Below the pieces are notes generated by a model. That model saw only the letters and a program-made list of their open reading frames with translations, made no database searches and was not told the origin of the DNA. Shown here piece by piece: positions 33,889 to 44,798 of a stretch of 64,000 nucleotides of DNA (position 1 is its first letter; each line of letters starts with the position of its first letter). A program made the position numbers and the translations under genes. Source of the stretch: Hygrophila difformis (Eukaryota; Streptophyta; Magnoliopsida; Lamiales; Acanthaceae); the NCBI GenBank assembly GCA_030278955.1, contig JAOANR010000002.1, positions 558,001-622,000 of the forward strand, read 5' to 3'.

Positions 33889-36800
33889 TGTAACACCCCG
33901 GTTTTGGTAACCCAGGCCGGGATGCCACCGCCACACCTCCCTAGCAAGACACGGTTTCTCCGAGCTCACTAAAGAGATGCAAGGCTATGGTTTTTCAGAA
34001 TTTAAAACATTCAAACAGCCCATTCATATATAATTTGAAAACAATATCATTACAGTTGCAGCGGAAAATAATATTTACATATATAGTGCAGCGGAATTTA
34101 AATATAGGGCCAACATGACCAAAACACGGGTTAAACAAGCCCGTTCATGCAAGTCATAGTCTAACGCAAAATTTAAAATATAATGTAATCCCCAAAAATT
34201 CCCAGTATGCATATGATGATGCATATTCTTCAACTCTGAAAGAAAAAGAGGATAAATGGTTTGGGTCAGCAAAAACGCGCTGAGTAAGTTAACACATAGC
34301 ATGGGTTAGGGGTTTCAAAGCCTTTAATTAAATTTAATAAAAACATTTCAACAATATTTAATTTAGCCGGCAATCCGGCGGCCGCAGCCAATTTCATAAA
34401 ATCTAAGCTTTTTAATATATTTCCCGTTACGCCATCATCTCAACAATAGATAGCCGGTGATCCGGCGGCCTCAGCCAATTTCATAAGTAACATGTCATTT
34501 TAGCCGGTGATCCGGCGGCCGCAGCCGATACGCCATACCCAGTACCACTCCGTCGAGCCTCGAGTAACCCATACGGATACACTCGAGAGGGTAGGCAGTT
34601 GGTCTCTTGTGACCAAATACGCCATATCCAGTACCGCTCCGTCGAGCCTCGAGTAACCCATACGGATACACTCGAGAGGATAGGCCAAAATAATAACAGC
34701 CAATATCGATAGTAACAGTTAGCCGGTGATCCGGCGGCCTCAGCCAATTTCATAAGTAACATGTCATTTTAGCCGGTAATCCGGCGGCCGCAGCCGATAC
34801 GCCATACCCAGTACCACTCCGTCGAGCCTCGAGTAACCCATACGGGTACACTCGAGAGGGTAGGCAGTTGGTCTCTTGTGACCAAATATGCCATATCCAG
34901 TACCGCTCCGTCGAGCCTCGAGTAACCCATACGGATACACTCGAGAGGATAGGCCCAAATAATAAGATGCTGTTTTGGTGATCTTTCGCGCGTGATAATC
35001 ATTGCCGTTTTGGCACAAGATGAACAATTAGGAGGGCACCCTGCAGAGCACTCACCCCCTGATTTTATGTAACCGATATTGTTTCAACTTTAGTGTAACG
35101 GGATTTTCAAAAATATAGCTTTATCGTATCACGAGATTTCGATCGTTGTCTAAAAGTTTCAAAAATTCACAAGTTAAAAACAATATCATTACAGTTGCAG
35201 CGGAAAATAATATTTACATATATAGTGCAGCGGAATTTAAATATAGGGCCAACATGACCAAAACACGGGTTAAACAAGCCCGTTCATGCAAGTCATAGTC
35301 TAACGCAAAATTTAAAATATAATGTAATCCCCAAAAATTCCCAGTATGCATATGATGATGCATATTCTTCAACTCTGAAAGAAAAAGAGGATAAATGGTT
35401 TGGGTCAGCAAAAACGCGCTGAGTAAGTTAACACATAGCATGGGTTAGGGGTTTCAAAGCCTTTAATTAAATTTAATAAAAACATTTCAACAATATTTCT
35501 CCTTAACAATATTTCAACAATATTTAATATTCTCACCGCCACAACTCCCTAGCAAGACACGGCTTCTCCGAGCTCACTAAAGAGATGCAAGGCTATGGTT
35601 TTTCAGAATTTTAAAATATTCAAGTAGCCCATTCATAGATAATTAAAAATACTACATCAGAGTTGCAGCGAGAATATATAAGTACGCAGCGGAAGTAAAG
35701 TGTATGCATCGGAAATTGAAATATAGGGCCGACATGGCCAAACCACGGGTTAAACAGACCCGTTCATGCAAGTCATGTAAAATAAATGATTAAGTATCCA
35801 AAATGATCCCCCAATGAGTGATCATGCTCCGTACTCTGTAACAGAAAAAAAATGAACAACGGTTTTTATCAGTATTATAAAATACTGAGTAAGTCAATCC
35901 TTACATAGCAATAAAGGGGTTAGATTTTTAGTAATTAAGATAAAACTCTTTGCCATGCATAAAAACATTTAAAAAAAAATGCGAAGATAATGCATACTTT
36001 AAAGACACATTTAAATTTCATAATTTAAAACTTAAGCATGGGCAATTATTTAAGACATGATTTAAAAACATGATTAATGCCGTAAGTAAGTAAATAAAAA
36101 TTTGAGCTTTTAAAATTCTCCCCGATACGCCACCATCAAAACGATATTTAAATTTAGCCGGCAATCCGGCGGCCGCAGCCAATTTCATAAAATCTAAGCT
36201 TTTTAATATATTTCCCGTTACGCCATCATCTCAACAATAGATAGCCGGTGATCCGGCGGCCTCAGCCAAGTTCATAAGTAACATGTCATTTTAGCCGGTG
36301 ATCCGGCGGCCGCAGCCGATACGCCATACCCAGTACCACTCCGTCGAGCCTCGAGTAACCCATACGGATACACTCGAGAGGGTAGGCAGTTGGTCTCTTG
36401 TGACCAAATACGCCATATCCAGTACCGCTCCGTCGAGCCTCGAGTAACCCATATGGATACACTCGAGAGGATAGGCCAAAATAATAACAGCCAATATCGA
36501 TAGTAACAGTTAGCCGGTGATCCGGCGGCCTCAGCCAATTTCATAAGTAACATGTCATTTTAGCCGGTAATCCGGCGGCCGCAGCCGATACGCCATACCC
36601 AGTACCACTCCGTCGAGCCTAGAGTAACCCATACGGATACACTCGAGAGGGTAGGCAGTTGGTCTCTTGTGACCAAATATGCCATATCCAGTACCGCTCC
36701 GTCGAGCCTCGAGTAACCCATACGGATACACTCGAGAGGATAGGCCCAAATAATAAGATGCTGTTTTGGTGATCTTTCGCGCGTGATAATCATTGCCGTT

Positions 36801-38682
36801 TTGGCACAAGATGAACAATTAGGAGGGCACCCTGCAGAGCACTCACCCCCTGATTTTATGTAACCGATATTGTTTCAACTTTAGTGTAACGGGATTTTCA
36901 AAAATATAGCTTTATCGTATCACGAGATTTCGATCGTTGTTTAAAAGTTTCAAAAAAAATTCACAAGTTAAAACCGATCGATGTCACAGTTTGTGCCTTT
37001 TTGGTTTAAAAATCCATTTCTTAGGCGATTGATTTGAAATTTTCACAGTATCTCAAAAACATCCCAACGAACAACTTTCGTGTTTTAAGTTTTTCGGAAA
37101 AACGATGGGAAGCATGTCAAAAATCAAGTTTTCGACTCAAATAGTATGCTGCCAGGATTCAGGTTTGACACCTCTCAAAGATTTGACTTTTTGACATATC
37201 AAATGGACTTCAAAAATTCTGAAATTTTACAGACACATACTAGACTTGATTTCCAACAACTTTTATTTAGATCACATAGATTGGTTCGGGCTAGAAGTGA
37301 TAGGAATAAGCTCATCAAGATCGGTTATGAAATCTGTCATCCTTTGACAATTCTTAAAAACGCAGAATATGTCCGATACGATTTGGGGTATCAAAACTTG
37401 ATGAAAATCTTTGAAATTTTTACACAATATAGCTTATGATCTTTGGATCAAAATCTTAGTTTTGAGTTTTCAGGTTTGAACACTCGAAGTAAGAGTTTTG
37501 CTCGTCGAGTTTGATTATGAAATCTGTCAAGGTTCTTGACATCGGTTCTAACGCAGATCGGATCGGCTCGAGTTTGGAGGTTCAAATCTCAATGAAAAAT
37601 TCTAAAAACTTACAGTAATATTCCAAACTCATAGATCTACAATTCTTATGTTCAACACCAATTCTAGATCGGCCTAGATCCAAGGTCAAAATGGCTAATA
37701 AGATTGAGAGTGAAATCTGTCCAAAGTTCTAAGATCCAGATTTAATACTCTTCGGTTTTGGGTTGGTTTCAGGTTTCAAAACATCATGAAAAATTCTAAA
37801 ATTTTTACAGAAGCTAGACCAAAGTCTTAGCAACACTTTTCATGTTTTGAGTTTTCTTGTTTGAGCAGCTTTAGAGGTTTGAAAAATTCATACGAAAACG
37901 CTGCGTTGAGGGTTTCTCTTGTTGACAGATTTTAGAGTTTTTAAAACTCTATGTTTTTGTTGCATTTTAAGTCACCCAAAACCATAGTAAGGTTAACTTA
38001 CAAAGATTGTGTTCTTGAGTCGTCCAAACACCTACGAACGGATCTACGAAACGCAAAGTTCCCGACTTTGGCCACGAACGTATTTGCAATCAACGATTCA
38101 AGAGTTAGATTGGGGATTTGAGAGGAAAAACGAGATTGAGAACCTAAGATACTACTTACCAAAGATCTAAGCACTGTGATCCTTGATCTACACACTTCCT
38201 TGGTCGGATTTGGTTGCCGGAAAGTTGCCGGAAGTTCGTCGGAAGTTCGCCGGAAAGGTGTTTTGGCTTTGGGAGAGTTTGGGATGAAGAAGGGATTTGA
38301 AAGGATGATAATGGGGTGTTGGGGGTGTATTTTTGCCATTAAAGAGACAAAAATCCGACAAGTAATCGGCTGCTACAGTACCCGCACGTGCTACAGTAGT
38401 GCTACAGTACTGCTACAGTACTGCTACAGTAGACACGTGCTACTGTAACTTTTAATTTTTTTTTTTTTTTTTAATATTAAGATTCCTTCTCTACCAAAAA
38501 TAAAAATCATAATGTGGGAATTATCCGTGATTGTTGGGACAATTCGATAAACTCGTTTCGAGTTGTTATCTTCCGATAAATAATAAATTCCGCTCTCTCG
38601 GAATTATTTCGGTTTTAATAATTTAAATCCAATTCTTTATTTTTGGATTTAAATTTTCGATGGCGATTTCTCGGGTATTACA
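33889..38682 (-). mobile_element. Mosaic LTR of A and B segments (about 4.8 kb)
   Basis: The outer ends are good LTR-B termini (TGTAATACCCGAG at 38682 downward, GGGGTGTTACA at 33889) with a PBS beyond 33889. From right to left: LTR-B 5' half (38682-36955), LTR-A 3' section to near its end (about 36950-35533), an LTR-B 3' section (about 35500-35180), LTR-A again (about 35176-34365), then the LTR-B end (34360-33889). The switches fall in short shared sequences such as CACAAGTTAAAA. Confidence 0.65.
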
Positions 38683-38862
38683 ATCTACCCTCCTTAAAAA
38701 TCAACTTCGTCCCCGAAGTTGCGCGACTTATTGATCGATTGATTGATTGCGATTGTATCATTGTGTTTTGTTGTTTAATATTATTTGACTGAACCCAGAA
38801 TTGAAATTTCCAAGTTGCCTACGTACCCTGTGAAGGGATCAAGTCATTACGTAGTTCAAAAA
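38683..38862 (-). promoter_or_regulatory. Reversed PPT and 3'UTR upstream of the mosaic LTR
   Basis: Reverse complement of 6825-7004: PPT (TCTACCCTCCTT), ACTTCGTCCCCGAAGT and the conserved GGTACGTAGGCAACTTGG stretch. The pol end is missing; LTR-C-type sequence begins by about 38863. The mosaic LTR therefore has a PPT on one side and a PBS on the other. Confidence 0.65.
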
Positions 38863-39800
38863 TTTATTTGGGATACAAAATATTCGAGTTTCAAAATAAA
38901 TGCTTATGCATTCTTACGGGGTATTACAATTAAAACATTGGGGTTTATGACTAAGCTGGATACTGTCAATTTTGTCTACGGCTTGGGACATAAGAGCCCA
39001 GGTGTATGGCTAGTGGACATAAGAGCCCTAGCGACATATTGATTGTAAGGTCAGTGGACGTAATAAACCTATTAAAAGATTGACCATGATACTCGTGGAC
39101 ATAAGAGCCCGAGCGTAAGGCTGGCGGACATAAGAGCCCTAGCGATGGTGATCTGTGAAAGAAACGAAGCAAGACATTTGTTTAAATTAAATTCCGGTTA
39201 AATTGTGCTTTTATATTTATGGCAATTTATTTAATTACTTTGCAAGCTATATTTATGATCTTATGAAATCCCTGTCTCTTAAATTATGCGGTTAAATTGT
39301 TATTAGATGAATACATTAAATCATGTCTTGTATGCACATGTCCTCTTTAAATTTAATTAATGGCTTTGAAATCCCATAATCATGTATGTGTTAACTTACT
39401 CAGCAAGTTTTTGCTGACCAAACCATATTGTTTCCCTTTTTCTTTCAGAGCTGAAGAATATGCACCATCATATGCATTCATGGGAATTTTGGGGGAATAC
39501 TTTATTTTTAAATCTTGCGTTAGACTAGAAATTGCATGAACGGGCCTGTTTAACCCGTGCTTTGGCCATGTTGGCCCTATTTTTAAATTCCGCTGCATTA
39601 TATATGTAAATATTATTTTCCGCTGCAACTGTAATGATATTATTTTTAATTTATATATGAATGGGCTGTTTGAATGATTTAAATTCTGAAAAAAAAACCA
39701 TAGCCTTGCATCTCTTTAGCAAGCTCGGAGAAACCGTGTCTTGCTAGGGAGGTGTGGCGGTGACACCCCGACCTGGGTGACCAAAAACCAGGGTGTTACA
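38863..39800 (+). mobile_element. LTR-C, 3' part, inserted in the Tat-type gag
   Basis: Related to LTR-A/B (CCATAGCCTTGCATCTCTTTAG, CGGGCCTGTTTAACCCGTG) but a distinct group, with several GGACATAAGAGCCC repeats at 38985-39145. It ends CCAGGGTGTTACA at 39800 and is followed at once by gag sequence with no PBS, as expected for the outer end of a 3' or solo LTR. Its left end is lost, so the target duplication (GCAAG expected) cannot be checked. Confidence 0.65.
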
Positions 39801-40864
39801 GCAAGCTCCTCGAATGTTCGGGGATGAATGCCTTGCAGGATGTATCGTAGGCCCCATTGCATGCCTTGGATGCACATCTCAATTGCCGACGTCTCAGACA
39901 AGCGATCCTTGCAGTTGAGGCTCAGGCTTCTCCAGCGGTTGATGTAGTCAATCACCGGCTCGCCCTTTGATTGTTGCGTGTTCGTCAATTCTATCATGCT
40001 GACGGTACGCCGTGTGCTGAAAAAACGGTTCAGAAACTCTTTCTCAAGTTGATCCCAGCTATCGATGTTGCCGTGTTCCAAGTCGGTATACCATTCGAAC
40101 ACATTCCCCTTTAATGAACGAATGAACTGCTTGACGAGGTGATCTCCAAATGTACCCGCTTCGTTGCATGTCTCTACGAAATGGGCGATATGTTGCTTGG
40201 GATTCCCTTTGCCGTCGAACTGTTGGAACTTGGGCGGTTGATAACCTGCTGGCATCCTCAATGAGTCGATGCGGGCGCTGTATGGCTTGAGATACGTCAA
40301 GGAGGATTTTGATCCTGCCGAGACCTCTTCCTTCAGCGTTCCCGTGATGAACTCTTTCAGTTGATCAGCCGAGATGAAGCCGTCAGGAGTGACTTGGACG
40401 TCAGCGGTTGCTTTTCCTTTTGCCGAAGCGCCTTGCCGGGAAGTCTCTCCATCGTCGCGAATCTCCACGGGTTTGTTCACCGCTTGGCCGCCGTTAGAGC
40501 CATCCAGTCTGTTCATCATTTGCTCCATACGTGCATCTTGCAACTCGGATCTCTTTGCAAGCATTTCCACGATCTTTGTCAGGTTGACCATTTGCTCTTC
40601 AAGAGTGCTGGCTTGGGTTGTCATTGCAGCAGCATGACGCAGGGCGGATGTCTCTTCTTGATCTCCCCGCGGGCTTGACAACGGCGTGGAGGATCCCGAT
40701 CTGTGTTTGTTTCCTTCTTCCAGCAGCGGCATATCCGCATCAACATCTTTTCCGCGCGCAGCATCGGCGGCCTCCATTGCTTTCTTCATGTTCCTTGTGG
40801 TGACGTTGGGCATCGCGGCACCGGATGTCGAAGAGTTGCTTTTGGAGGTGTTCCTTGAAGCCAT
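39801..40864 (-). pseudogene. Gag N-terminal part, Tat/Ogre-type Ty3/gypsy element
   Basis: The ATG at 40864 opens a frame with about 354 genuine residues: a serine-rich and charged N-terminus, a possible coiled coil (about 85-120), then a retrotransposon gag domain (about 205-354) with KFQQFDGKGNPKQHIAHF, VFEWYTDLEHG and EFLNRFFSTRRTVSMIEL. This style is typical of plant Tat/Ogre-group Gag. The frame is cut at 39800 by the LTR-C end; the last 28 or so residues to 39716 are LTR translation. The start is only 43 bp from the PBS, as expected. Zinc knuckle, protease and pol are absent. Confidence 0.85.
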
Positions 40865-40907
40865 TGGATTTTGTTTACGATGTCTGAAGGAGATGAAAGA
40901 CAGAAGT

Positions 40908-40925
40908 GTCCCACTGGGCGTGCCA
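40908..40925 (-). promoter_or_regulatory. Primer binding site of the Tat-type element
   Basis: Minus strand TGGCACGCCCAGTGGGAC, starting 5 bp inside the LTR end (TGCACCTACA). Such a PBS, different from the tRNA-Met type used by the other elements here, is known from Tat/Ogre-type elements; the tRNA (probably Arg) is from memory. Confidence 0.7.
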
Positions 40926-40930
40926 AATTC

Positions 40931-41682
40931 TGTAGGTGCAAAAAATGCGTAGACAGAAACTGCAAAATAATTTTATTAATTTCACAAGAAATGTCTACAA
41001 ATTACAGAGAATTTGAATGAACTTAAAAGAAATATATGAAGATCAAACGATATGAGTGTTCGACTTATGGTACTCCTTTGATTCCTCCAACCTTGAAGAC
41101 GTCGAGATGCTTTTTGTGCTTCTTCTTCGGCTTCTTGGAATTTCTGCAGCGTTTTGTTGCTGTAGATCTCAAGTGCTTGAGTCTTGAGAATGAGTAGGGT
41201 ATGAAAACGTATCCCCAATGTGTGACAGGGTGCCTCTATTTATAGAGGAAAAACCCTAGGGTTTGTGGATGATGGACCAATCGATGGGCTGGTCCAATCC
41301 ACATTTCTATTGGGTCAGTGACCAGTGGGCCTTTCATCTGGGCTTGTTCACATTAACTGAATTCCATGGACTGGCCTGTTTCAGGTATCCATTGGATCAT
41401 AAACTTGTGGGTCTTTCATTTGGACTTATCCACATCGATTAATTTTCATGGGTTGGCCTACTCCGAGCATCCATTGGCCATGGGACTTGTGGGTCTTTCA
41501 TTTGGACTTGTCCACATTGGCCCAATTAAATCCATTTGGCTTGATGGATCCAAATGACCCAATAAATATTAATAATTATTTCAAGTATTTAATTTATTTA
41601 AAATGCCTAGAAAATAATTAAATTAATATTTAAATTTGCACGTGTCGCATTTTTAATGGTGAATAAATTTCACGTGTTTACA
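40931..41682 (-). mobile_element. 5' LTR of the Tat-type element (752 bp)
   Basis: Bounded by TGTAGGTGC (40931) and GTGTTTACA (41682), which read as TG...CA on the minus strand. Followed on the minus strand by the PBS and gag. It contains a TATA box, a run of repeated GGGCT/TTTCATTTGGACTT words (41280-41560), and AT-rich DNA toward the outer end. Confidence 0.75.
41234..41247 (-). promoter_or_regulatory. TATA box of the Tat-type LTR
   Basis: CTCTATAAATAGAG on the minus strand: a strong TATAAATA core inside a 14-bp palindrome (one mismatched centre step), about 300 bp before the LTR end. Transcription would run toward gag. Confidence 0.65.
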
Positions 41683-42196
41683 GATACATTAGAACTTGTG
41701 TATGCTAAACTGGTTATTTGTTGCTTGAAAACATCCTGGATTTGTTGTCCACCCAAGACCAGTTCCATCATGCTTCTCTTTATTAAATTTATTGTGGTTA
41801 TGTAACGATGCTCAGGAAAAAGTACTTGAAATTTAGTACATTAAAGTCGTTGCTGCAAGGAAGCAAAAAGAACCTTCGTTACATGATGATTGGGTTAGTG
41901 TAGTTGATGGTTCCAATGACCGGTATGCATTTAGGCTTGTGATAATTGCAACTCATTTTATTCTTGTCAATTAGTCTGATCCAGCTTTTGACATACTTCA
42001 TGATAATTCGTATTGCTGGTTACGGAATTTATTCTGTCAGTGCCTTAGAGTTCCTTGTTTTCCTGACAGGTATATTTTGACGGGATGCTACGATGGTTTT
42101 GGTAGGTAAGAATGCATAATTGTGCATCAATTAAGATTAATTTAAAACTTCTATGATGTCATATTCTTTGGTTAATGTCACACATGTACTAGATAG
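41683..42196 (+). other. Upstream part of the eIF3m relic, unresolved
   Basis: Intron-like, AT-rich sequence with a possible exon at about 41840-41935 (reads VVAARKQKEPSLHDDWVSVVDGSNDRYAF in one frame if joined loosely). I cannot assign it to eIF3m or anything else. No other gene seen. Confidence 0.25.
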
Positions 42197-42812
42197 GCAT
42201 TCTGGTCCAGTTACATGAAGGCTCTCAACTTGGCAGCAAAGGTCACCGAACATATTATACCAACTTTCAAGAAGATGGATAACTTCTTGAGGGAGTGGGA
42301 TATCGGAATCAGGGATAAGAGGGATCTGTTTCTCACCATTGCTAATACTTTGGGGGGATACCAAGAGGTGAGAAGTTTGCATATCAACTGTTTTTATATT
42401 TCTTCATGAAGTCTACATACACATGTTTCCTATGTAAGGGTTGGTCTGAGACTGGTGACTAATGTTCTACTTTCATTGGTCTTGAATTTTACCTCTTCGA
42501 GAGAGTCGTTTACTTTTCTTGTCAAGTATCTGGAAACATTTAATGGTGAAGATGCTGTAGTTATAGCTCAATCTAAAGAAGCAGTTGTGCATGCTGTTAT
42601 TGAATTTTCTAAGTCGACAGATATGTTTGAGGTAATACCATATACCATTGTGGGTTGTTTTAAGACAATGCAGGTTAATTGAACATCATTGTATATTGTC
42701 TACTAGGGCGATTTTCTAGACATTCCTGCTATAGCACAACTGGAGAAAGATGTTAAATATGCTCCAGCATATCAGCTTTTGAATATTTTCCTGACACAGA
42801 GGCTTGTTTATT
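42197..42812 (+). pseudogene. EIF3M: eIF3 subunit M gene fragment (pseudogene)
   Basis: Three exons of a translation initiation factor 3 subunit m gene can be read: 42197-42367 (YMKALNLAAKVTEHIIPTF..), about 42500-42631 (LVKYLETFNGEDA..EFSKSTDMFE) and 42707-42812 (GDFLDIPAIAQLEKDVKYAP..IFLTQRL), with GT donors at 42368 and 42632 and an AG acceptor at 42705-42706. In the intact plant family, which I know from memory, these are consecutive in the PCI-domain region and the chain continues past LTQRLDAYLEFQ; here it ends LTQRLVY-stop. The upstream N-terminal exons and the downstream end are missing and a few residues are deleted (LAAKVTEH). Most likely a truncated gene copy rather than a functional gene. 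Confidence 0.75.
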
Positions 42813-43639
42813 AATTATGCTTTAATGATTGACTTGGCAATCATTTAAATTTAAACATGACACGTAGACATTATATTAGTCTTTTTTCTTTTATCTTTTG
42901 TCAATTCAATCCTAAATTTTTATTTTGGTCCATTTAGTCCTCTTGCACTGAATCTCCATTGTTATTAAATTAAATTCGTAGGTATTTTTTGAACTCGTGT
43001 ATTGTTTCTCTTGATTTGTGGGTGTTAGAAATTTTCAGCTCTAAGTAAATTTTACAGTATGTTATCTAAATTTGGCTTCCTCATCCCTGCGTACTTCCCT
43101 TTATATATAATAAGACACTTATCTACAATTATTCCTTTTTTCTCCATGTGCAGTTGTACACCCTCAGTGTGTTGTGCATCGCAAAGCTATTAAGCTAGTA
43201 GTATAGAAGGAAAGAAAGAAGAAAATAGTATAATAGTGTTGGGCCTAATGGGCCAACATTAATTTTTTTAATTTTTATTTATTATATTCATATTAATTTT
43301 ATTTTTCTATCCCAACTTAAAAAATCTATTTTGTATATTCTAAAATTTGAAATGTGAAATTTTTAACATTTATACTATATTAATTATAATATTTCAAGTT
43401 TAAGTGGTAGTAATTTATAATAATAATAATAATTTATATGCTTTATATTTTAAAGTTATTCAATATAGTTTAAGTGGAGTATTTCATATGAGATATGATA
43501 AATCGGTATAATAATTTTAAAAATGGTATTTCAAAATATTGATTAAATAATTTTAATTCTTTATATAATAAAATATTTAAATATCTGATTTTTTATAATA
43601 TGAATAATAAGAAATACTATTAAATATTTTATTATATAA
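42813..43639. other. AT-rich intergenic sequence
   Basis: No exon-like or repeat structure stands out beyond AT-rich runs and an AAT microsatellite near 43420-43435. Confidence 0.5.
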
Positions 43640-43771
43640 TTGAGCCAATTCCACACAAATTACAAAGGGAACAAAGGAGAGGGATAGGGGGCCGGGTGGG
43701 GTTTGAACCCCAACCTATAAGTTGGGAGTCAGGGGAATTAACCACTAGGGTAAGTTCCCAACCCCTATTTC
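43640..43771 (-). mobile_element. tRNA-derived SINE-like element
   Basis: On the minus strand a tRNA-like head carries a box A-like TAGTGGTTAA (43747-43738) and a good box B GGTTCAAACCC (43708-43698), about 30 bp apart, the internal RNA polymerase III promoter layout of plant SINEs. A tRNA-unrelated body follows (TTTGTAATTTGTGTGG). Target duplications and the 3' end were not resolved, so the limits are approximate. It is not a functional tRNA: no clean cloverleaf is seen. Confidence 0.45.
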
Positions 43772-44278
43772 ACAAATTAATTCAGTCGTAACTTAATAAT
43801 AAAAAATGAAATTTAGGACCAATTTATAAAGTTAATAATAATAATGTTAAAACTATTTATTTAAAATATGATATAATTAAACACACTCAATATATAAGTA
43901 TGTGAATAAATTAGATTGTTTAGTTATTATATAGTAAATTATATTTATATTTCGTCTCAGTTCTTATTCCATTTGTATATCAATTATTTTATTGTTACGG
44001 TTTTGATGTTTAACAAATGAATGTGTGAATATGTATTATTAACGCTTTTCAATCTATCAAGTAGAGCCTCTAATTTTTGCTTGAACAAATTTTTTGTAGG
44101 ATTTAATTTCAATTTTTTGCCCATCATCATCTATGCATTTGGTTATTTTGTCCTCTTTAGAAAAGTAAATTCATACATAAATATTGTCTATCACCCCTAC
44201 ATTCCCGCTCACTGGGTGGGAGTAATACTTTTATATATAAAAGCTTTACTACAATACATCACAACTACCAAGTAAATT

Positions 44279-44430
44279 TATGGATGACAATGGGCCCGGA
44301 ATATAACCGAGAACCGAAGAAGACCCGAGTTTGAGTCGGATCTTGGTTCTTATAAAAATGGACTCAGAACTGAACCCGAGCATTGCGTAGGGTCTTGGAT
44401 CTTGACGGACCCAACCCATTGTCATCCTAA
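44279..44430. mobile_element. Small hAT-type MITE
   Basis: About 150 bp bounded by inverted repeats TATGGATGACAATGGG and CCCATTGTCATCCTAA (13 of 16 positions pair exactly), with GACCCGAG/CGGACCC-rich sequence inside. GGATGACAATGGG-type termini are common in plant hAT MITEs (from memory). Flanks AGTAAATT and GTAAAATC give only a partial 8-bp duplication. Confidence 0.5.
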
Positions 44431-44798
44431 GTAAAATCAAATCTTTTGTCCCCCCACAACTTTCATTATAAAGAAAAAGAAAAAAGAAAGAGAAAATAGG
44501 GCTGCTGCAATGCAAATATGCAATATTCAACTACCATTACTAATCTACTATGACATGCATATATAACATATTTCTGTACAAAATAAGCAATGTTAATTGA
44601 GAGCTGTAAATTGCAGCGGCCATTGCATCTTTCCATCCACACTTGCCAGAATAATGACCCTTTCTAACATGTTAGCTTTCACTAAATCACCCTCCGAGGA
44701 AAAAAAAAATATATATTCAAATCTTTCATTAAGGTATAAGCAGTACGCAGTTAAGCTCAATCCTAACTTCACTAAAAGATACACGGAGACATTAAAGT
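44431..44798. other. Probable 3'UTR and downstream region of the FAR1-like gene
   Basis: AT-rich sequence following the minus-strand stop codon. Several AATATA/AATAAA-like words fit a diffuse plant polyadenylation signal, none decisive. No other gene. Confidence 0.35.

Noticed and set aside
43690..43771. A functional tRNA gene
   Set aside because: Box A and B are present on the minus strand but I see no complete cloverleaf or clear anticodon arm; a SINE head fits better.
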